In this document: in pieces, positions 12,703 to 23,254 of the stretch
How positions within the stretch are numbered: the stretch's first letter is position 1
Layout: every line of letters begins with the position of its first letter
Origin: Physcia stellaris
Lineage: Eukaryota; Ascomycota; Lecanoromycetes; Caliciales; Physciaceae
Assembly (NCBI GenBank): GCA_018902385.1
Contig: JABSSW010000005.1
Location: 558,001 to 622,000, forward strand
Length of the DNA: 64,000 nt
Direction: 5' to 3'
Made by a program: the position numbers and the translations under genes
The notes under the pieces: generated by a model
Told to the model about the DNA's origin: nothing
What the model saw: the letters and a program-made list of their open reading frames with translations, nothing else
Databases searched by the model: none

Positions 12703-13260
12703 TCACGGAGTCTGGGCTCCAGACCTGTTCGTCAAAGCCTCGGACACCATGGGCTCAGAACTAAACAAATGTCTCCCATGCCCAAGACCAACATGAACTA
12801 GGCTATTCTCGCTCGTAGGCATTGCATCCAGATCTACCCTCTCCAGCCTCACTTCGACCTTCTTCCCCAGTCCCACTCTTTCCACCCCGACCTTAAGTTT
12901 TCGGAAAAGACACGCGTTCTCAATGTGCTCTACGGCATGGCCCAGTTCGGCAAGATTGAACCTCTCGACAGCCTCAGGGCTATGTACTTCAACATCAACA
13001 ATCGCACCACAGGTTCTCCGACCGTCTCCAGCGATCCAGTATACTTTTGGTAAGTGCACGGTAGTAGGCGTGTTTTCAAGTGTACGGCCCCATTCCATGT
13101 TCGCCAATCCTCCGGGTGAGCGTGCTGCGTCGAGAAGTTTTCGCACCAAGTCAGTGCAGTGAGACGGTAGAGGAAGAACTCCGCCGCGTGGAGGGTAGCA
13201 GATGACAGCGAGGCAACATCTAGTTACAACGAAGACGAGGATTATCTTTATAAAGCGCAT
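12703..13260 (-). CDS. Small secreted protein, unknown function
   Basis: Single exon of 185 residues on the minus strand. The frame is open a little further upstream, but the first ATG is at 13260 and is followed directly by a good signal peptide (MRFIKIILVFVVTRCCLAV), which decides the start. The mature part has few cysteines (CYPPRGG, SHC, RRTCGAIVDVE, ENACLF). The pattern of a central Trp/Tyr-rich segment, then C-x-I-x-V-D-V, an AxxxVEHIENAC helix and a Gly-rich tail recalls a broad family of secreted proteins in filamentous fungi with no assigned role. It may be an effector or cell-surface protein; that is inference from secretion, size and location. Confidence 0.75.
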   Translation of the reverse strand: MRFIKIILVFVVTRCCLAVICYPPRGGVLPLPSHCTDLVRKLLDAARSPGGLANMEWGRTLENTPTTVHLPKVYWIAGDGRRTCGAIVDVEVHSPEAVERFNLAELGHAVEHIENACLFRKLKVGVERVGLGKKVEVRLERVDLDAMPTSENSLVHVGLGHGRHLFSSEPMVSEALTNRSGAQTP

Positions 13261-14864
13261 TGTAGCTATGATAGTTCTATCGTTGCTCACTCAGTGTGAG
13301 CCAGATGGTGACAATCACCATCTGGGCTACCTGGAAGAGGTTATACATAAGATGTCGCTTCTATCCTGTAGAAGCGTCCATGCGACTGTGGAGCCGAAGA
13401 TCTCGTCATCTCCATCGGCGTAGAGACTATCCGCTTGGCTCTCATCATGTTTCATTTAGATTTTCTTCGAAATACCATCATTCGGTAACGCCTCTGCCGG
13501 TTGGTGCAACCAAAATGATTTGTGGAAATCCTCGGGTTTCACTTCCATTCAAAAGCCTGGGCCTTCCGTCACTCGACCTGATTCACGCAGCATTCTCAAG
13601 AACAGCTTATCATACCTCGTAGACAACCATCTCAAACCGTTCCGGTAATAAAGGACTTTTCGCCGGTATGGAAAAATTCTCAAGTCGCTCCTAAACTTGC
13701 AAATATGTGTCGACTTCAATTAATACTCAGCTGGAGACTCTGATGATAGGCTCCTTTCGATGAAGAATGTTGAATGCGACAGGCAACATTCAGCAATTTC
13801 GAGTAACGACCGCTGTAGTCCGCGAATGATATTGGGTGGGGTCTTAGAAAATCCTGTCACTGGCTTCATGTGGGGGAAAAGATGTGTATCTGCTGCGGGT
13901 GGACTCTTGGTGGATTGAAAGTCGTCCTTCAATCTGATTGTCACACCACCCCAATATTCGCACAACCCATCTCTGACCACCTGTCTCCAAAAAGCCAAGG
14001 CCGAGGGGGGGTTTGGATTGTAGCCATTTTTACCGAAGACATCTGGTGGAAGCATTTTGGAGGATACCGAATTATCTGGCGAAAACGCTCACAGATGATT
14101 TATGCGTTATCTACCAGAAAGGTTCGAGCAACGGGAAAATACAAAGGAAAAAGTTCTACGTACATAAGTTTCTCAACCACTGAGACGAACGGTGATACAC
14201 TGGGACCCGCTCTCTGACTTGCGGTCTAATTCTTTGATCCGAGAAACAAGTTAGGTATTTATCAATTGAGAAGCACTTGATCGGTACAAAGCAACAGACC
14301 AGCTGTGGTACCCCTGACGCTGACTTCCATTCTCATCCTCTATCAGACTTGCAGTGTCCCTGTCACTGGCGTTTCACTCTCATGAACCGAGAGCGGTGGG
14401 AATGATGGGTTGACAGGTACAAGGCTCATGATATGTGCCGTCGAGTTACCACTCAATGCGCCTATCACCCTTCGCACGGCGGTAAGGTAGACATTGAGAA
14501 CAAGTGCAGACAGCTACTCAGCCACGTGAACAGAGAGACCATCGAATCGGAACTCTGCCGAAGCCGATGAAAGATTAAGGTAACACGGATCTTGAAGTGG
14601 GTCTAGCGGCACATGCCGGTGGGTTGATTGGCTGAGGTTGCTATCGGATCCACTGCACTTAGGGTGTAAAGTATTTGTCATTCATGTGTCATTCAGTCCA
14701 CCTTTCTTGACTACTTGAACACCTTCGAAATCTTCACCTTTTCACTTCCCTTACATCTCACTTCTATCATTACCAGCTTCCTTATCAATCAAGACTACCG
14801 AATCCTTTCACGCGCAAGCATCCATCTACAATCTTCATTCCCACCGTTGACTCTCCAAATCAAG
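13261..14864. other. Intergenic between divergent genes
   Basis: Probably carries the promoters of the two secreted-protein genes that diverge from it. Open frames of 70-115 codons (for example 13296-13622 plus and 13720-14055 minus) have no recognisable features and no signal peptide. Nothing else supported. Confidence 0.45.
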
Positions 14865-15638
14865 ATGATGTTCTCCAAGCTTTACGCCTGCGTCGCCGGC
14901 ATTGGATTCCTAGCAGCTGTCACCCAAGCCATGCCCGTGGTAAGAAAGCGGCATCACTTTCATCCCTACCCATTCTGACCCGTAAGATAGAGCGACATCG
15001 AGCCCGATCTCCATGCTCTGATGAGCACTCTACCAAGCAATGAGGACTCCTTTCAACATGTTGCACTCGATGGCGTGCTCCGCACCTATCACACCAACGG
15101 CACCGTCCTTGGCTATGTGAAGCTCAAGCCGACCCATATCGAACAGCTTCTCAAGAACTACCCCGGAACCTCCGACCTCGCTCAAGACCTGGCGGGGGTT
15201 GACGGACGCGATGTCACCGATGAAAAACAGCTCTTCAACCCTGGGGAAGCTTTCCTGCCCATCGAATTCAGAAAGTCCGAAGCCACAGGTGGTACAGCCG
15301 TAGTGAAGGAACGTCAGAACCCCGATGGTGAGTTACCAGTTCTTCTTTAGGTCCTTTGTGATCTTCTGCGCCTGGTTGACGCAATGATCCCACTGACACA
15401 TACGCACACAATAGGCGCAATAGCCCATTCTGTCCAAGAACGCGGCGAGCAACAGTCAGAACGACGCGCCATCACACCAGCGCAACAAGCCTGTTTGAAT
15501 ACGAAGTGCAAAAGTTCTGCGAATTGCTGGGAAAAGACATTGTTTCAGCGCGCCAGCTGCTCCGAATGCTTTCAGATGGGAAAGGCCGGACACAGGGTCT
15601 GCTCATTCAATTTCACGCCCCTTCCGCCTCGACAGTAG
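14865..15638 (+). CDS. Secreted protein with C-terminal cysteine motif, effector-like
   Basis: Three exons, 14865-14939, 14991-15327 and 15415-15638, all in phase, give 211 residues. The first exon is a signal peptide (MMFSKLYACVAGIGFLAAV, cut near TQA-MPV). The middle is polar and cysteine-free, ending at KERQNPDG before intron 2. The last exon carries a cysteine-rich tail, C-x4-C-x5-C and then C-x2-C with a final Cys (CLNTKCKSSANCW and SCSECFQMG), a pattern seen at the C-terminus of several fungal secreted proteins. Introns of 51 and 87 nt have standard GTAAGA and GTGAGT donors. It is the last gene before the mutated AT-rich block, 1.3 kb away. Function unknown; a role in host or microbe interaction is a guess from these traits. 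Confidence 0.75.
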
Positions 15639-16892
15639 TGAAAGGCGCCCGGTATGCTGTCATTGAAATTCTGGCTACGGAGGTATCTGGTAACGCACTG
15701 ATAGATGTTAACAACGAAAGGTGGAGGGGGCATCTTGCTTATGCTTTCTGGGGACGACCTGGGAGATGGGGAACGCCTACAGGTCTTACCTTGTACGACA
15801 GATCAGCATGAGCAAATCTCAATTCTGCAATGAGCTTGACCCTGTGACGAACTTGATTTAGCTGTTATATGAATCATTGCAGCCCTTCTTTCTCTTCTGT
15901 CGAAACATATCCCAACGTCTCCGACATTCCATTCAAGCCTAACAATGCCGTGTGAAATACCTCAAGAATTTGCAAGTTAGTTTCATCGCACTAGAGATTG
16001 CAGAGTGGCTCAAGCTCAACAACGACCTAGGTTGTCTTCCCTTGCTCAATTGCCGAACAGACATCCTGCAAATCTCTCTCTTGGGAAGCCTACGGTCTGC
16101 GTTGTCTAGCAGTGAAACTCTCTGTTGCCACACAGGATGTGGAGAACCGCAGAATTTCTGAAGGCCTTGCACTTGAGTGTGTGGGACTGTGAAACTGTTA
16201 CTGTGGTATCTTAGACGTAAGATGTTTTCAACTATGAGCATAATAGGAAGATCTATGGGCGGACCATGGCTGCTGCTACCCCTATTGGGTATGATGAAGG
16301 ACTACATTCGCTTGTTTGTAGAGAGAGATATGTCGCGTAGACTCGATCTAGATTTGAAGCAGCCATGGTGCTATATATCCCTCTCATCGAATCATAAGAT
16401 AGGGCCATATCTACTGTAAGCAAGGGCAAGCTTCTGTATCAGTCCGTAACAGTAAACAACATGTTGTAGTCAACGGTGTCAACGTAAGCTGGTCTCGTGA
16501 ACATCGTGAGAGCTTCATTGTTCATTGTTAATGCCCAGCTTCTGTCTGAGCTGTCCTTGATCAACTGCATGAACCATTTCGCATGCGGCGTGCCCAGCAG
16601 AGCTTGGAAGCTCGGCTCTCCTTCCCTAAGTTCAACTCCTGACCAAGGAAGCCTGAAACTGGCTCCAGTGTCCGTTTTCTGCTGGCTGTTGATGACCGCG
16701 CCCGACGGGGAATTACCTCTAGAGTACGAGGTTCATGGTCCGCTTCGTATCGTCCGTGGTTATGTGGTTTCGGATTATGTACGTGAGTGCGCCCGCCTGA
16801 TCGCCCGCTAGGTCAAACTGTTGGAGCACTTGTTGTTGGAATATCATGGTTTTATCATTGTCTGGTTGGTTCTAACTAGAAGGTAGATGCTA
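15639..16892. other. Intergenic up to the edge of the AT-rich block
   Basis: Normal composition, with C and G in all contexts. Short open frames only (15952-16161, 16497-16811), none recognised. It ends where the tyrosine-recombinase element begins. Confidence 0.45.
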
Positions 16893-17022
16893 TTTACTCG
16901 TCCAGGCTAGACGTGGATGCTAATGCAGAAATGACGAAATAAAAAAGCTTGAAGAAACTGATCTTCTAGTTAAATAGAAAATCAATGTCTCATTTTTTCA
17001 TTTCTCATTTTTTTTTTCTTTT
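16893..17022 (+). repeat. Split direct repeat A1 (left end)
   Basis: Matches A2 (21,311-21,432). It straddles the edge of the block and keeps many CpT, CpC, ApG and GpG sites that A2 has lost, so it is close to the unmutated form. Start is approximate to a few bases. Confidence 0.75.
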
Positions 17023-20000
17023 GCAAATATTTGCAAAAATCAATTGTAAAAATTTTCATATCAATTTTTGATGTTGCATATTTCAATTTTTTGATTTTCG
17101 CATACTTTTGTTGTAATATTTCGTTCGATTTAATTAAGATTCGATTTCGTTGATTTTTTCGTCGTCGCAATAATGTTTGTCGATATCAAATTCATTTTCA
17201 TTTCAAACAAAAACAATGTTGTCGTCGTCAAAAAAAACAATGATAACGATGCATTCAAATTCAAATTCAACAAATTTGCAATTTTCAAACGAATCATTTT
17301 CGACGTAAAAAGTCGTAATCGAATTGAAAAATTTGTTTCATGTTTTCGTTTCATTTCAACGCGTTCATTTAAAAGCATTTTTCGTTTCGTTCGTTTTCGA
17401 ATTTTTTTTTTCGTTTGATTATTTCGAAAATCAAATCGAAAACGTAAATGAAAACGATTTCAACGTCATGAATTTTGATTTTATCGATTTCGACAACGAC
17501 GACGACGACGCATTCGACGACGACGAATTTCAAATTCGACGATCACGCGCACGCGAAAAATTTTCAAATAACGAAAATTTCGTTCAAAAAAAAAAGAATT
17601 TTCGTCGTAAAATATTTTTTCAGAAAAAAATAAAATCGTATCAAAAAAAATTGAATGAATTCATTTTTATTCAACGTACGTTGTTTTCGTTGTTTTTTTT
17701 TTATATTTTTCAAGTTCGTATTTCGTTGTCGCGTTCACTGTTTAGACGATCGAAATTCGTACGAATTTTTTACACATGATTCATAATTCGAAATATTTCA
17801 AAATAAAACGAATATTTGTTAACGTGTCGTTTCGATTTTTGCAAAACGTTTATTACGATCGTTTGAATGTCAGAAATTTTTTCAAATTTTTTTTTTTTGA
17901 GTTGTATTAGAAATCGCTGTCGATACGCGTTCAGAATTTTTCAAAAATATTTTTTTTTGTTGATGACGATGAAAATATATTGCAACGTGATTTTCGAATT
18001 CATTCATTCGAATATTCAACATAAATTGAATTTCGTCATGAATGCGTATCGCATTCGTATCATGAAAACGTATTTTTACAAAAAATGAACGTCGATCGTG
18101 ACGTGACACGAAAAAAATTTAATTCGAATTATTCGCACAAAACAAAACGATTTCGTCAATTGATTGATCAAAATCGATTTCATCGAATGAAAATTGAAAA
18201 ATATCGTCGTCGTCGAATCAAACAAAAAAACGATTGAATATCAATTTTTCGTTTCACGCAAATTTAAAAATAAATGTATTACAATTCGTAACGATGTTTG
18301 TGTTGCGTTCAACAACAATATTCGTTGCGACGAAAATTGCAAATACAAACATATTTGTACAAAATGTCAACAAAAAATCACGACAAATTCGAATGTATCA
18401 ACAAAATCATCAAATGATTAATCGTTTTTTTTTTTTCGTTAAATTTTTTCTTTTCATTTTTTTTTTTCGAATTATTCATTTCGTATAATCATGTCGATTT
18501 CGATTGAATGATCGTCAAAAAATTTTTTGTATAATGTCGTTTTCGAAAATGCATTTGATTTCGAAATCAAAATGTTATTGAAAACGACAAAATGAAATTT
18601 TTATTTAAAAAATCATTTTGATCGAAATTTCGTTAACAAATTATTTGACATTATTAAACGAAACGCGAACATCGAATATATCGATGATAAAAAATTTCGC
18701 ATTTTTAACAATCACAATTCGATCAACGAAATTTTCGATTTATTCATTGTTGATTTCGTCAAACAAATGAAAATTTATCGATTGATTAAATTACGCGATA
18801 TTTTTTTTTTTCATTACGTATGTTTTTCGTTAAATTTGATTTCAAAACACGACGACGATTGAAAACGTATTTATAATTTATTATTTTTTAAAAACGATTC
18901 GATCAATAAAAACATTATATTCGACGCAAAATTTTTGAAATATGTCACGTTCGATGAAATCATTGCAATATTTATATATCAAAAACGAAATGTTGTAATG
19001 TTCAAAAAAAATTTCGCAAACGCGTTCAGACACATTTTTGTGATCGTATAAAATCGTTGATTATTCGATTTTTGTTAAAACGACGAATTTTACATGAAAT
19101 TATTTTTATTTTTCGATTTTCGAATCGCTTTTTTTTTTTTGATTTATTTGTTAAAACGTTGCATTGAATTTTCGTTAAAATTGATCATTTTCGCATCGTT
19201 TTTCATTATTTAAACGATTTTTTTTTCATCATGAAATTTGACATCGATTTTGAATTATACAAAATCATTTGACGAGATATTTGCAACAAGTTCGATTTCG
19301 AAACAAACGCGAAAAAAAAAAATTTGACACAAAATTCGAATTTCTGAACATCGAACTCGATAACGAAATCATGAAAATTCGATTTTTTTCAGTCAAATTG
19401 ACGAAAACAATGAAATTTGTCAACGTGATTTTCATTTAAAATGTTTTCACATTTCGTCAAATCGATTTTCTCGTAAATTTTCTATTTTTTTGTGCAAAAG
19501 TCGTGATTTTTGAACGATTTTTTCTCATTTTTCTTTATCGAATTCGCGATCACATTCGAAACGTCAATAAATTATGCAAATTCAACGAAATTATGCGAAC
19601 AAATTTACGTTGATGACAAATGTTTTTTTCACAATAAAACGATATCAAAATTTTGCGAAAAATATTTTCACGATCGTCAAATCATATTTGAACAAACGTT
19701 TCGAATAATTAAAACATAAACGATTTTTGATTTCGTGTTTTTGACGACGAATCATTCGAAAATTTCAATTGACGTTATTTAACGCGTTTTCGTAATCGAC
19801 AATTGAATATTCAAATCAAGAAAATGCGAACAATGTTACACGTTTTGCGTCAATGATTATTTCATTTCGAAAACAACAAAATCGTCATTCATTACGACAA
19901 TCAAATCGTTTGTGTCGAATTCGACAAAAATACGATACGTGATTCAACAATGACATTTTTTCGTGACGTAATCATGTTGTTCGTTTTTCATAATATTTTG

Positions 20001-21182
20001 ATTGAAATAATGTGATTAAATTCGAAATTCAATCATTTCGTTGATTTATTTTCACGTGATAAACACGATAAAATCGTTGACGAATATTCGCAATTGCAAA
20101 TTCATCATGATCAATTTTAGATTTCGATTTTTCGTTCATCGTTGACGCATCGAAATATTGATATGTTCAAATGTCATTGAATAAAACGATCGTTCGATTT
20201 TTGTGATTAGATTTGATTTCAAACACGCGAAAAATTCACGATTTTGTCGTCAATTCATACGTGAAATTTTGCGTTTTTGACAAATTTCAAACGTTTTCGT
20301 TCACGTGATTTTGCATTGTCGAATGAATAAACTCGTTGAAATTTCGAAAATTCAAATCGAAAACGATCAAAACATATATTATTGATTTACGTTTCGTTTG
20401 CGTCGATCGAAAATATTCTGATTTTATCGTTTTTAATGAATTTTTGTTACAACGCGAAATCAACGACATCAAACGTATGTATGACGAAAACGAAACACGT
20501 AAACGCAAAACGATTATTCGTGATATTTTGTTAAAAATTTTGCAGTTTTTCGATATTCGCATTAGAAAAAATGTTATATTGCACGTCGCATTTTGTTTGA
20601 TTTTTGCAAACTTTTTGCGTATCGATGAATTTACATGATTTGATGTTGATTGTACGTTTAATTTCGACAATTAATTTGTTATTCGTTTTTCGATGATTTT
20701 TTTTGACGATCATTTCGTTTTAACGTTTTTTGTTTCGAAAATCGATTCATTTCGCAAAAAAATTTCGATATTCATTGCAATTACGAATGATGTTGTTTGT
20801 GCAATAATTTTATTATGTCATTTGTTTTTGCATTTTTCGATTTCGAAATACGTTTTTTTGTTTCAAATCGAAAAATCAAAAATTTTCAATGTTCAATTCG
20901 TCATCAAAATATTACGCAAAACGATCGAAAATCTAAAACACGATAACAATTATTCGAAACATTTTTTTCGACGTGATGCGACAATCGAAATTCGCAATGC
21001 AAACGTTTCGAACGATTTAATTCAATTTCTAAAAAAATGAAAATCGAAAACGTTTTTGTTGTATATCGAAATCAACAAAAATTACGTTTTTCGAGCATCG
21101 CGTTATCATCAAAACGATTAAATTGTTTTTTTTTTCGTTTTGTTTAAACGACGACGTCGTTTCTCGACGTGTTTTGAAATTG

Positions 21183-21310
21183 TAAAAAATAATTAAATTT
21201 TGAAAATTGTTTTGTTGAATTGTTTTCGTTTATGCAAAAAATTTACAAATCGATCAAATTCAAAATATCAAGATTTTTGTACATAACAATGAAAAAAATA
21301 CGAAACATTA
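21183..21310 (+). repeat. Split direct repeat B1
   Basis: About 128 bp, nearly identical to B2 (21,524-21,651). It ends directly where A2 begins, as expected for split direct repeats. Confidence 0.8.
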
Positions 21311-21432
21311 ATTCGTTCAAATTAGACATGAATGTTAATGTAAAAATGACGAAATGAAAAAAATTTGAAAAAATTGATTTTTTGATTAAATAAAAAATCA
21401 ATGTTTCATTTTTTATTTTTTTTTTTGTTTCG
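21311..21432 (+). repeat. Split direct repeat A2 (internal copy)
   Basis: Mutated counterpart of A1. Compared with A1 the differences are mostly C to T before a pyrimidine or the complementary change, with a few at CpA or CpG. Confidence 0.8.
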
Positions 21433-21523
21433 TTCATTCATTTCTTGATTTTTTTCGACGTTTTCATTTTTTTATGAAATTTTGTTTTTTTCTTTTTCGT
21501 TTCAAAATTCAATCGCAAAAACA

Positions 21524-21651
21524 AAAAAAATAATCAAATTTTGAAAATTGTTTTGTTGAATTGTTTTCGTTCATGCAAAAAATTTACAAATCGATCAAAT
21601 TCAAAACATCAAAATTTTTGTACATAACAATGAAAAAAATACGAAACATTA
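21524..21651 (+). repeat. Split direct repeat B2 (right end)
   Basis: Second copy of B1; the similarity stops at about 21,651, which marks the right end of the element. About 90 bases of AT-rich sequence separate it from A2. Confidence 0.8.
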
Positions 21652-22330
21652 ACATATGTGAAAATGTTATAATTGCAAATTTCGAATAACGCGTTGATTA
21701 CGTGTCAAACATTTTAATGAAATTTAACGTATTTTTAACACATTTTTATACGTTAAATTTATTGTTCAACGTTTTTCAATTCGTTCAATTTTGCATTTTT
21801 TGCAAACAATATATCGTTTCGAATCGTTTTTTCATCGATCAAACATTTCGATTTTCATTTTCGTTCGATTTTCGTGAAATGTTCATTTCTTTTTATGCGA
21901 TATTTCGATTTAGTTTTTCAACTTTGCAAAATGTTCATTTTTATACGTGACAATAATTATACAAAATTTTCAAAATGTTTATTTTCATACGCAACAACGA
22001 TCATTCAAAAATTTTAAAATGTTTATTTTTATATGCGACAATTGCAAAATGTTCATTTTTATAACGACGATATTTTAATCATTTCGATTTTCAATGAATG
22101 TTCATATTTTCATACAAATCATTTAATCGTGAAATAATTACATTTTCATACAATGCATTCAACACGTTTTTGTTTATTTCGTAATTCACGTTTTTATTTT
22201 TCATGAAATTTCGAATTTCATACATTTTTTCGAGAAATCGAATCAGAAATGAATCGAATAATTCGTTTTATTCGTTTCGTTTTTGTTTTTGTTCTTGTTT
22301 TTTTTTTTTTTTTTTTGAATCAATCAAAAA
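21652..22330. other. AT-rich sequence with imperfect short repeats
   Basis: No gene. A loosely repeated phrase of the type AAAATGTTCATTTTTATAC recurs several times between about 21,900 and 22,110, then poly-T at about 22,297-22,315. Origin unknown; it may belong to the Copia scrap that follows. Confidence 0.4.
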
Positions 22331-22841
22331 TCAATTCGAAATGTAATTTTCAACATTTCGTCTCGAAATGAAAATTTCGATCACAATGAAAACATTTTTT
22401 TTTTGTTTTGTTTCGAAATGATTCGATAATCGACGTTTGTTTTGCAATTTTGTCGACGTTTTTTTCAACAACATGTTTTTGATCTGTTCAAAATGAATTT
22501 CGACATTATGTTTTACATTTGATTCATTGTTTCGTAACGAACATTTATAATTATCATTATACAAATGATCAATTGTTTGTTTTGAATAAACGACATTTTC
22601 GTGACATTGATTTTTTCATTAAAATTTTAATGTGAATCAAAAATTCTGACATATTTTTGAAATTATTCATTTTCAACGAGTAAAATTCTTTCGTGAATCG
22701 CATGAACTGTGCGTTTTCAACGAATTGTAACAATTGATATAGTTTTTTTAACATCAAATAATCATTATCGTAATGAAATGTTTCAAACATTTGTTTAATT
22801 TTTAATGAAATACGCGATGTCATTTCGTCAGTCGTTTGCAT
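22331..22841 (-). mobile_element. Fossil fragment of a Copia-type gag
   Basis: On the minus strand the segment around 22,569-22,841 resembles the gag polypeptide of Copia elements (helical region with a KLYQLLQF and FYSLKM pattern, then an MSEF-x-HIK stretch). Only this part is recognisable; the rest of the element is missing or too mutated to see. The Gypsy element begins about 90 bases away and may have landed in the Copia copy. Broken. Confidence 0.55.
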
Positions 22842-22934
22842 GATTTTTTTGTTTCATTTCGATTTTTCGATTTCAATTTGAGTTCGTTGCTCATTCGTTG
22901 ATTCGTTGTTCAATACAAAACTGAATTTGAAAGT

Positions 22935-23254
22935 TGTAAGAAATAAAAATTCAGAATTTGCGAAAATGCGATTCGCATTTCGTTAAACAATTCGATTATT
23001 GAAATTCGAATGATTTCGAAAAAAATCAAATTCAATAATTTTACAATTCGATCAACGATAAATTCAACAAATTCATATTTTCAATCGAAATCGATCGAAT
23101 TCGTACGATTGAACAAATAAAATGTAAATAAAAAACAATTGCAAAACGTAATTTGTTTTGTAACGATTAATAAATCAATATATTACATTTCAAATTATAC
23201 ATTTCTGATGTCAATAATTCATTAAATTATATTATTTTTAATACGAATTTTACA
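22935..23254 (+). repeat. 5' LTR of the first Gypsy element
   Basis: Begins TGTAAG and ends TTTTACA, so the tips are inverted (TGTAA/TTACA). Matches 29,234-29,554 with about 11 differences. Confidence 0.88.

Larger units (their letters stand above)
16893..21651 (+). mobile_element. Fossil tyrosine-recombinase retroelement (DIRS/Ngaro-like)
   Basis: About 4.8 kb, plus orientation, broken throughout with tens of breaks. Parts in order: left repeat A1 (16,893-17,022); a gag-like region with a Cys/His finger near 18,270-18,380; a DIRS-type reverse transcriptase region about 18,650-19,800; a tyrosine recombinase region about 20,336-21,040, where motifs such as HAAF/LRI- and HxFRRGA-like stretches are still visible in degraded form; then B1, A2 and B2 repeats. 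The arrangement A1...B1-A2-B2 is the split-direct-repeat structure known from Ngaro/PAT elements. The left ~100 bases are barely mutated, the rest is saturated with CpY-type change. Family call rests on domain order and repeat structure. Confidence 0.8.

Noticed and set aside
13720-14055. Minus-strand open frame of 111 codons
   Set aside because: No signal peptide, domain or splice context; lies in a promoter-sized gap between divergent genes.
15939-16811. Short open frames on both strands beside the block
   Set aside because: 60-105 codons each, no similarity and no intron signals linking them.
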